From: Casuarius casuarius
Taxonomy: Eukaryota > Chordata > Aves > Casuariiformes > Casuariidae
Direction of reading: 5' to 3'
NCBI GenBank assembly: GCA_003342895.1
Contig: PTFA01000197.1
Span: 1,624,286 to 1,688,285 of the forward strand
Length of the DNA: 64,000 nucleotides
Each line of letters begins with the position of its first letter. The stretch's first letter is position 1. The translations under genes and the position numbers were made by a program. A model generated the notes under the pieces. The model had not been told where the DNA came from. It saw nothing but the letters and a program-made list of their open reading frames with translations, and made no database searches. This document shows positions 1-10,700 of this stretch, piece after piece.

Positions 1-120
1 CGCAGCGGGGTCGGGGTCGGGACCGGACCGGGAGCGGGGCCGCGGCCGTGCCTCCCTCCCTCCCCCCCTCCCCCTCCCGGTGCGGGCCCGGCCGCGGGCG
101 TTCCGCCGTGCGCGGCCCCC
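1..120 (+). promoter_or_regulatory. DESI1: DESI1 5' UTR and CpG-island promoter (partial)
   Basis: The stretch is extremely GC-rich with many CpGs and no TATA box, running straight into the DESI1 start codon. It continues as a CpG island into the first 600 bases of intron 1. This fits a housekeeping promoter. In mammals XRCC6 lies divergently on the other side, so a shared bidirectional promoter may extend left of the window (inference; XRCC6 itself is not visible). Confidence 0.75.
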
Positions 121-3100
121 ATGGAGAAGCCGCTGGTCCTGCACCCGGTGAAGCTCTACGTGTACGACCTGTCCAAGGGCATGGCGCGGCGCCTCAGCCC
201 CCTCCTGCTGGGTAAGGGCGCCTGGAGCCCCCCCGGGGGGGGGGGGGTTGGGCCCCGGCCCCTCTCGGGGCGCCCCGGCGGGCAGCGGCCCTGGGGCAGA
301 GCGCCGCCAACGGCCGGAGGCAACGGTCCCGGCGGTGGTTGGTGTCCGAGGCGCAACGTTGTCCCGTCTTCGAGCCCAGCGGGGTTCAGCCCGGGGCTCG
401 GTGGCAGCAGCCATGGCCCGGGCGCTGGGCTTAACCGAGAGCGCGGCGGGACAGGGGGCTTTGGCAGCAGGGTCGGGTCAGCTTTGTTCCCCCCACCTCC
501 CCCTCATCACTTGGTCGATGTTATTTCCAAAAGCCTAACTGAAAGCGTTAGCTCGCCCCCAAAGCGAAGGAAAGCTCGGTTCCTGGCGGCGGCACTTCTC
601 TTATGCTCCGAGAGAGAAAGGCTCAGTGGGAAGAAAGCCTTCTTCTGATTTTACAAGGTTATTGAGTTCAAACGGCTTTGTGTTGTGGTGGGACTGGATT
701 GAGCCGTGTGTTGCATGGTTTGCGATGCGCAACTAACCACCTACCCTTCCAGCTGGTGTGCAAAAGTTCATTGTACGATCCAGAACGTGTGCATTTCCAG
801 CTGAGCTTTGGACTGGTGACTTTGAGGAAAGTTAGGTTTTGCTTGAAGTTTTGGAAGAGTAAAATAGAGGTGCAAGAAAGGAATGGTTTATACCTTTCAC
901 TTACAAACCCTGGCCCACGTCAGACCAGCAGTCTGTGTGAGAGGAGCCTTTTCAACAGGTTCACTCTCTGAACAGATGGCTCCGCGTAATCTTGTCTTAC
1001 ATTTTGTTGTGTTTGCCTCATTCATTTCTCCTGAAAGGAGATTCTGTGCTTTCCTGCAAGCATACAAAGAAAATCGAGATTCTTCTTAGCATGAAGTTTC
1101 ATACGTGTCAACAATAGGTGTGCAAAGTTGAGAAGAAAAGTTTATAGGGATCCCATGTGATATACTCCATTAGACAGACAGCAACAGCTTTGTGAGGTGT
1201 GCGTTTCCCACACTGGATAACATCAAAACTTTTTTCTGTTGTCAGAGTCACTTCTGTCATAGCCCTCAGGGAGGTAACTCTCACCTGTTAGTTTTTAACA
1301 GCTATGCTTTGTCTTGTGCTAAATAGAGAAAAGAGTTATAGATCTATAGATATAAGATACATATATATATGAGTTATATCTATAAGATATAGATTACGTG
1401 TGTGCATGATTTAACTGTTTGAGTTGAGCTGATTTTAACTAGTCTTATTTTAAAGTTTGTCTAAGCATAGACTTGTACAGAAACAGGTTGTCAATGTATT
1501 TATCTCCATGCAGTTCTTCACATGCATCAAGGCAAGGCTTTTTAGCTTTTTTTTATTACCTACGAAATAAGTCTTGGTATCTCATTCCTTTCTGAATTTC
1601 TGCATACAAACACACAGTGCATACTTTTATTTGTGGTGCCTCTTAATGCTATCCAAACAACGACTTTAAAACTTTGTGCTCGAGGCAAAGTTTGGCACTA
1701 AATTTCTAGGAGTCTGAGTAGTAAAAACTTTAAAATCTGAACTCATTTCACAATAGCGTGGGAAGTGTTTCTTGCTAGCACTGCCCAATAACTAGCTGAG
1801 TTCAGACGTGTCTATGGAATAGGGCCAACTAGGCCTGCTTGGTCATAGTGACGAGGCAGACTTCAGAACATTTGGGATTATGTAGATCCAGCAACTGGAT
1901 TATCCATAAAACAAATGATTGTTTGTTCCTTTCTTCCTTCAAGTTGAAATGTCTTCTGTGCATTTCTGCTTAGCTCTGTCACGCCTTCACATTATTTTAG
2001 AAATCTCCACAAGAGCAAAGTGATGAAGAAAATACCGTTCTTGCCCCTTAAACATACCTTCTTTTTCCCGTCAAAGGACAACAAAAACTGTTGATACTTC
2101 TCTGTACGTTAACTTTCAGACAATCGATAGCTATTTTTCCAGTTTTTGTCAGTAGTATGCATATAATGCACATCATCAGGGAAAATCATAGAAATTGCAG
2201 GAGAAATGACTTACTCTATGATTTAGTGCTAAACATTTGTCATCTCTGGGCAGTGCAAGATGACTACTTACAGTATTCTTTCCATAGATGACAAGTTTTA
2301 CTGAAACAAAGCTTTTGCTTTGAGTGATGATTCTCTAATATTGCCTTCTTGAAATACAGATGTTTTGGAAATAAGAAACAAATTTGATAAGTGATTGTGC
2401 TAAAACCAATTCCTAGCCTATTAGGAAACAAACTGTTCCCACTGTCAGAGGGGGATGAATTCCACATTACAGGGCTGACCGCTGCGAGGGTATCGCCACA
2501 TGCTGTCTTCAGTTATGCTAATAGGATCCAGAGGTATTATGTTTTATGTCAGTACAATGTTCAAGGATCAGCCTTTCCCACTAAAGATTACCTTAACTTT
2601 ATGTATCAGTTGTTACGATTGCAGCTGAATGATGAACCTGAAAGTTATAGTGCCACACAGCATTGTTCATAGCAGGCTTTAGAGTGACTTAGTCATGCCC
2701 TTTGTGCACACTTTTGCTTTTCTTGGCAAGTTTATTATTTTGTGCCCAAACTACTTTTGTTCTTGTTACTCTTCTGTGAGCCGCCTGTAATTTTTCTGTG
2801 AATATTTCTATTACCGAGGTATATGTGACTGAATGTTGTAGTTCAGTTGACCTGCAATATCAGTTGTGGCACGTTTAATTTTTTTGTGCTATTGCTCTAC
2901 ATGTACTCTCTCCTTTCTCTCCCTTCCCCCCCCCCATTCTCAGTCTGTGAGATTTTATTTTTAACTAATTAGCCTATACAATTACATGATATCTAAGAAA
3001 ATAATAAATTTTAACAGGAAAGCAATGAGATTTCTATTCTCAGGGCATCTCATCTGATTCTGTGGAAGGTAGAGAGGAGAACAGAATAGTTCAGCTTGCA

Positions 3101-6100
3101 ATAGGGATTTTTAAATAAGATATCCAAAGGCAGAGAGGTCTTTAACAAAGATTAAAATCCCATTATTATATCATGGGCTTAAAGTGAAATGTCCTGCAGC
3201 CTCCCAAATTCTCCTCTTCTGTAACTGAGCCTGTTGTGCTGATGATTTGCTGGATGGGCAGGACTTTATACTGCCACAGCGGTTTTGGCTCAGTGCAGTA
3301 TGAGTTAACAGTCATTTCAATGTGAGTATATTTTAATTGGAATTCTTAAATGATGCCTTCAACTGGCAGGACTAAAAACAGCCCAATAGGAGTCGGAGCA
3401 AAAGGCAAATACTAAAAGGAGATACGTTCTGCTTTGTTCCTTGCTTCCAACTCCAGCATATTACTCCACTTTTCCTCTGCACTTCCTGAAGAGTTTGGAA
3501 TAGCTCCAGCGCAAGATGAGATCAGCTTTGCTCCAGAGCATTTGCTAGTGATTTCTTGAAAATCAAGTGCATCACCCTCCCCCAATTCAGCCTACTTCTT
3601 GATCTCCGTAGCTACCTCAGGGAGAAAGGAACCAAAGCAGGTTAGTCTTTTGTTTCAGTTGAACACCTTGAGTAGCACATGGGAGAAATTGCTTGACTAA
3701 TTAGTATAATTTTCTGTCCCAAAAGGGCAGGCATTTTAATGGCTTGGCCTAGGGAAATCTCAGCAATATGTAAAGCAATGCACTGGTAGAAATACCTAGG
3801 CTGGCTGGCAAAATTGTATCACTTCCAGCTCTACAGGAGGCTCCTTCACTACTCTCCTGGGGTCTTCTACACCATCTCCATTGTAGAGTATAGACACACT
3901 ATTAAAAATACTAAGCTTCCATGCATATTATTTCCTTACTTTAGAGCTCAGGAACAGGTGTTGTTCTTGCAGTGAGGGACGGATGACATAAGTTCTGAAT
4001 GGGATAAACTGAGTGCCCTCTCGTTATGTAATTCTTTGTCTCAGAACTCTGCTGTCCTTCAGTCTGATAACTTGGTTTAATATACAAACTCTCTACTCTC
4101 AATCAGTGTTTAAAATGTGCAGGAATATGCTGCATTGCACAGTCCTCAAGATTAACAAATTAACTGTGCCAGAAAAATAGATTGGTAAGCATCTAATCTT
4201 CCTTCTGTTTGGCCTTCCAGATAAATCCAAGCATGGAAGTAATCTGGTTTGATTGTATTCTAAAATTGTACAGGCTGCTTTCTTCTTTCAAAATAACCTT
4301 GTCTCCTAACAGCGATAGTGTCCTGAATCAGTTGCACAGCAAGCAAATATAACTACTTCATTCTTCACGTTCTTGTGTCTAAGCTGAGGGTCCTGGAATT
4401 GTTCTACAATTTGCATGTTATATTTTTCTCATACTTCCACAATGTTTACATCAGCAAGAAACCTATTTGAGCTATGAATATTATAAAGAAAAATAATAGC
4501 AGCAAACAGAAAAACCCATTTAATTGTCAGATGATGCATCCCGTCATTCAAACAGTGGGAATCACTGAGACCTCTAAGCACACCTCTTTGCTGAATTGGC
4601 ATCCCTTCCTGAGTTCTACTGAGTAACTTCAGAAAAGATCCATACAAGCATTTGAGCAATTAAAAAAAAAAAAAAAGGGGGGGGGTGTAAATTTCAGGTA
4701 TGTGGTCAAGCTTTCAAACCTTGACAAGTTATTACCCTAAAGTCACAGCTACAACACAGTAACTTCATGACCATGTTCTTAGACTGTGAGAAATGCAAGG
4801 TAATTCAACTTACATTAGCTTGTAATGAAAACAGATCGAATTAAATTGAACTACTTCACATTTACTGCAGACTGAGCTTACACACAGGCAATTACTGCGG
4901 CATAGCTGACACCTGGTAGCTTGACCACATGTATTAATTTTTATATGATTAAGTGTCTAAGTCTAAACTTGTGATACCCTTCCCTGCTCAACAGCCCTCC
5001 ATCCCTTGATATATTTAAACTTTCTAGGCAGCTTGCTCTTTCCTTATTTGACCTGACTGAATGGTAGGTGTCCAAAAGACTACTGTCCCATCTGGACATT
5101 CGTGTTCTACATTATATGCATGCATGTCATTTGGATTAACTTTGCTTTAGGTATTGAGTGCACAGCAGCTCCTGCAATCATCAGCTTTTGCAGATTGAAC
5201 AGAAATTATTGGAGAATCAGACTTTCCTATACAGTTACAGACAGCCTATGGGTAAACGTGTTGGTTTTGGTGGCAGTACAAGCTTACAGCAGCTCTGTTC
5301 ACATCGCAGTGTGCTGTAGGGGCAGACAGCGAGGGATTGGACAAGATAGAGTTAAGGAGCTGAAAGCCTTGGGAGGAATAAATAGCAGTATGTAGATAAG
5401 GTAGTAGCCGCACGGGATGAGGAGGAGTGATGATGGGAACTTGACCTTCGGGAAAGTACCGATCCGGGCTAGAGCTTCTATATAGGGCTTGCTTGCTTGA
5501 ATAAAGTTGATTCTGATCCAGCACGTTGGAGTCCGTGAATCAGACCGCCACAAATGGCGCCCGAACAGGGACTGAAGACTGACTTCGTCCAGGGCTGTAG
5601 AGGCAGCGATTAGCTGAACCGGTGGCGGAGCCCAGCTGAACAAAGAGCTGCTGAAAGGAAGCAGAAGGGGAGCCGCTGAAAGGAAGCAGCATTGCGCGCA
5701 ACAGGTTACCTACCGCTGGACGGAGGTAAGCAGCCGGGAACACGTGAGAGTCGTGGGAAACGGAATCTCCCCGCAAGATAGGTCCGTACTAAACATAATG
5801 CAAAAGACTTTGAAACAGCACGGCAGAGAGATACCCCCCCAAGATCTCCAAATATTATTGATGTGGGCACGTTCGAACTGTCCTGAGGTGAATTCCGGTA
5901 CGATTTATAGCCTCGGTACGTGGGACTCGATCGGAGTTAAGCTCTGGGACGCGGCAACAAGAAACGATAAGACAGCGGCAGGACTTTTAGCCCCATGGCG
6001 AACCATGCTTGAGACCCCGAAAGAGCATAGCAAGAAGAAAACACAGGGACCAGAGGCACCCGCAGCCCCCACAGCACCTCCGTCAAGCGACACGGTGGTG

Positions 6101-7690
6101 GGGGCGGTGGGTGGACAGGACTCCCCAGGAAACGACCCAGACAATCCATTTGACCCAGGGTCGATTGATCCGGAACAGGAGCCGGACCTCTATCCACCTC
6201 TTAATACGCCTTGCTGTGTCCATCTTATGGCCCCTTCGGAACCACCGCCCCCTCAAGAGACAGGGCCGCCCGCGAGTGCGGACTGCCCACAACCCCCCCA
6301 CTGACCCGGCCTTCTGGGAAGGATCCATCTCCCCAGGGCCGCTCGGCGGGGTGTGACTACACCGGCCGGGGACACCCACCGCCTGCCTTCTTCCCTCCCT
6401 CCTTTCCTTCCTGCCTTCCTTCCCCTCCCACCCGGCCCTTCCTCTCTCCGCCTGGTGCCNCCTCCACCTGGTGCCGCCACCGCCGAGCAGCAGGAGGAGG
6501 AACATGGCGAAAGCGGAGCAGGCCTCAGCCTGGAACCGCAGCATGAGCTCAAATTCAAAGAGCCTTTCACAGATGTTGTCACCACAAACCTGAAGCTCGG
6601 CAATCCTACAGACAGAAGTGTGTGCTTCAAAGTTAAGACCACAGCACCATGTAGATACTGTGTAAGACCTAACAATGCAATTGTCGATGCAGGAACACCA
6701 TTTAATGTTTCTGTGATGCTACAGCCTTTTGACTATGATCCTAATGAGAAAAGTAAACACAAGTTTATGGTTAAAAAAAAAAGAAAAAAAAAGAAAAAAG
6801 AAAGAAAAAGAAACAGTCTATGCTTGCTCCAGTTGGTACTTCAGATATGGAAGCAGTATGGAAAGAGGCAAAACCAGAACTCATGCATTCGAAACTTAGG
6901 TGTGTGTTTGAGCTACCAACGGAAAATGATACGCCTTATGACATAGAAATGAAATTGTATCTACAACTGCAACAAAGACAGATTCTTCTGTAATGTCTAA
7001 ATCAATAAGTCCCTCTTTGGAGGCACCCAGCTTGAGCTGTAATGACTGCACGCGTGTCATTAAAATTTAATTATCTAATTTGTTTTGATTTGGCTCTGAA
7101 CTTTACTTGCGGGAATGTAGGGTCGAGCCCTGTTATGGTGGCCGACAAGCCTAATTTCCATAACAGTTTGGCACCCCAGGTGGGACCCTAGGCAACCACT
7201 GTCGGGGCCTCTCGTCTCCAGACGATCATCTGGCGCCATCGGGTGAGTTCACCTGGGATCTTTTGGCAACGAGAGGCACCGAAAAGGTGAGTCTTAAATT
7301 CCCGCCTAAATTCTAAATTCTGGTCTGGTAACAGTGCACTGTAAGGGTTACGCGGGCTGGCCACCGTAAGGCATACCAGGGGATGGGTGTGAGTCCCATC
7401 CCCAGGGTTTGAGTGGGTTTTAAGTCCCAGCTCAGTCCGGCCAGAAAGGGGAGTGCGCAGCCTGATCAGCATAAGGCGCACTGCAAGACTGTAAGACAGA
7501 AGTCTAGAGTCACTGTGACTGGTGTGAGTGTGAGCAGTACTGTGTGTGCAAGTGTGTATAGCCTGGGAACCGGCCGGGGCGCCCGTCGGCTGATGAAGCC
7601 GCCCGCTGCGAAGGGACAGCAGTCCTAGCAGTTAAAGACTCGGGTGGTGTGAGTGCGGTTCCCAGAGAGTGAGAGAAAGAGTGTGTGTGA

Positions 7691-7724
<34 letters not shown>

Positions 7725-10700
7725 GGTCCAACTATGTCAGGAGGATTGCCCATTCCTGACAAAGGAGGAAAACCCAGCAGAANCCAGCAAGGGACTTCTG
7801 ATCAGCAGGCTAAATTGTCCCATGATTTCTTTTTTTCACCAAAATGCAAAAGAGCTACAAAAAACTTATTACAAGAGACCAGGACCAAGACATTATTCGA
7901 AGTTGCCCCTGTTACCACCCTACTTAGGGACCAATCCTCGAGGCCTGCAGCCTAGCAATGTCTGGCAGACAGACGTTACCCGTTATCCCTCATTCGGAAG
8001 ACTGAAATATGTCCATGTCTCTGTAGATACCTTTTCCCATTGCGTTGTCACTACTGCCCATGTCAGGGAAAAAAGCCGTGATGTATGTCGTCACTGGCTT
8101 GCCTGTTTCGCCACAATGGGGGTTCCCACTCAGATTAAAACTGACAGTGGTCCCGCATACACTGCACAACGAACGCGGGCATTTCTCCAAACCTGGGGGG
8201 TCACTCATGTGACTGGAATTCCCTATTCCCCAACTGGCCAGGCAATAGTGGAACGTACCCATCGTACTCTAAAAAACATGCTTGAAAAACAAAAAAGGGG
8301 GAATAGCCCCAGTGCCTCCCCACAAGAGCAGCTGTGGAAAGCCTTATATGTTCTCAACCTCTTAAACTGTTATACGGACCAAAGTGCAGTTAATAAGCAT
8401 TTCTTATGCCCTGCGTGGCGAGAACAGCCTTGGGTTCACTACAAGAACCTGGAAACGGGTCAATGGAGTGAACCAGTAGACTTAATAATGTGGAGGAAAG
8501 GTTATGCTTGTGTCTCCACAGGTAATGGGCCTCGTTGGATGCCTGCACGGCTGATTCGACCTGTTGACGCATCCCTTGAAACACTAAATGAGGACTGAGA
8601 GCCAGTTAAGATGAGCCCATTTCGGGACATTTTCTGGCAATACCTGCCTGCCTCGTGCAGGGTCAATATCGATTCATAAAAGCTTACTGCAACTACGCAA
8701 CCTTACTAATAAGTTGTAGATAGAATCAGAGTGGAACCCTTTTGAGGGATAGGACTGGACGTTAGGTTTGGGGTCATGGGTTAAGAAGGTACTGGCGTGT
8801 GGATTGGTAATCTTGCTAAGATTTCTAGCCCTTGCTATCTGTCTCCCCTGCTTAATAAGCCTTATGCAGAGAATGACTCGAAGGGCTTTGCATCAAGTAC
8901 TTGTGCCAGTGTACACACTGCACTGGCAATATTTAGTTTAGAAAATAAAAAAGGGGGAGATGTAGGGGCAGACAGCAAGGGATTGGACAAGATAGAGTTA
9001 AGGAGCCGAAAGCCTTGGGAGGAATAAGTAGCAGTATGTAGATAAGGTAGTAGCCGCACGGGATGAGAAGGAGTGATGATGGGAACTTGACCTTCGGGAA
9101 AGTACCGATCCGGGCTAGAGCTTATATAAAGGGCTTGCTTGCTTGAATAANGTTGATTCTGATCCAGCACATCAGAGTCCGTGGATCAGACTGCCACAGT
9201 GTGCCACAGGAGTTTGGAGTGTTGTGGTGAGGAGTGGAAGAGCATGAAACGTGATGATGTCTGCTAGTATCCCAGATTGCATTCACCATCCCTCTCCTAG
9301 ACCAGTCAGTCAACCGTACGATGTAAGCCCTATTGCACTGTAGGATTATTTAGGGAGTATCCCTGGCTTGACCTTCTGCTTTCAAAGTTGGGCAATGCCC
9401 CCAGAAGCAGCTTTATCAGAAAGTGTCACTACTGGGCCTGGACACAACTTGTGTCTTAGCACTGCTACAGCAATATGGTACTCTTGCTTCTGGCTGTGGA
9501 AGCAGAGCAACGTAGACCTTGGTCATCTGTTAAAGCTGGTGTCATATGTATACTGAGCCTTCAGAGGCTGTGAGCAATGTGTTTTTTATATCATGGGCAA
9601 TGTGCAGCAGCAGGTAAGACATAACACATTGGTGCAGGCTGTCCTGATTGCTTTGCTTGAGCTGCTCAGCAGTGGCAGTGGTTTTGTCTAGATGAGTTGT
9701 CACCTGTTCTGTGCAGTGTCTCAGTTTGGGAGAAGGGTAATAACAGAGTCATGTAGGAGGTTCACCAGTGAAGGCAAAACTTCAGAAGGGAGATGATGGT
9801 GTTCAAGAGGTTGGTGTGGCTAGTAGTGCCACGTTTCTTAGGCTTGTGGTTTCCCAAGGGTGTTAGCATTGCGGGGGCTTGCATGGCATTTGTGAGTGGC
9901 ACATCTGGTTGAGCACAGCCCACCACAGGATTTTATTCTGTCTGCAACAGGCTGGAGAGCCACCACGGATGCCTTACTGTCATCAGTGCTGCTGATCTGG
10001 CATGTGTTTTCCACGGTGCCAGCTTGGTGGTGATGTTCAGGAGCTAAGCAGAAATAGCTGGTCAGCAGCTCCATTAATATCCCCAAACCGGTACTTGGAA
10101 CAAAATGATCTATTGCCCTGGCAGCTGCTGCCTGATACTGAGTAGGGGTTTGGTGTGTAACAGCCAGAGAGGAGCCCTCCAGGGTCCGACTACCACCTAA
10201 TGCAAAGTTCCTTTCCTGAATTCTGTTTGGTTTTTTTGTTTCGTACAACCAGACTTGCATCAGTGGGAGGGGACCTCTGGAGGTCTCTAGTCCAACCTCC
10301 TGCTCAATGCAGGTCCAGTTAGAGCAGGTTCCTCAGGGCCTTATCCAGTTGAGTTCTGAATATCTCCGAGGATGGAAATCATACATCCTTTGTGTCCCAA
10401 GGTTTGACCACCTTTTTTCTTAACAACAACAACAAAAAAAAATCAGATGTTTTCTTTTATTGAGTTGGGAACTTTCCATGTTCCGGCTTGTCTGTTGCCT
10501 TCCACCCTTTCTCTTCCACTTCCACCTCTGAACAGGAAGATGCTCCCTCTTCTCTATTACCAGTTAGGTAGTTGTAGACAGCAAGAAGATCTCTTGGCCT
10601 TCTCTTCTTAAGACTGAACAAACCCAGTTCTCTCAGCCTTTCCTCAGTATGTCACGTGCTCCAGCCTAGTGTGTCAGTGTCCGTCTTGCACTGGGGAGGG

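Larger units (their letters stand above)
5315..9198 (+). mobile_element. Class II (beta-like) ERV, internally rearranged, carrying a captured VAPB cDNA
   Basis: A complete LTR-to-LTR provirus of about 3.9 kb sits in DESI1 intron 1, in the sense direction. In order it holds: 5' LTR, tRNA-Lys3 primer site, leader with splice-donor-like GGAGGTAAG (5724), matrix part of gag, spliced VAPB cDNA, the R-U5/primer-site/leader of a different ERV, A28, integrase, the C-terminal tail of Env, polypurine tract and 3' LTR. Capsid, nucleocapsid, protease, reverse transcriptase, RNase H and most of env are absent. It therefore cannot be autonomous. It must have been copied by helper enzymes, or have been rearranged after insertion. 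The LTRs differ at about 11 of 238 sites, mostly transitions, so the insertion is moderately old. Class II assignment rests on the 6-bp duplication, Lys primer, matrix type and integrase type. Confidence 0.9.

Noticed and set aside
121..648. DESI1 exon 1 read through into intron 1 as a 175-residue protein
   Set aside because: The consensus donor GTAAGG at 212 and family identity end the exon. The rest is GC-rich intron.
2391..2672. 93-codon plus-strand frame in DESI1 intron 1
   Set aside because: No recognisable domain, no splice context and ordinary composition.
4429..4685. A14-G9 tract as a retroviral polypurine tract
   Set aside because: No LTR-like TG...CA sequence follows and no retroviral coding sequence precedes it.
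6353..6946. The 197-codon frame over the VAPB copy as a functional gene
   Set aside because: It starts in 5' UTR in the wrong frame, translates the A-rich block as Lys/Arg and changes frame relative to VAPB. It is a pseudogene.
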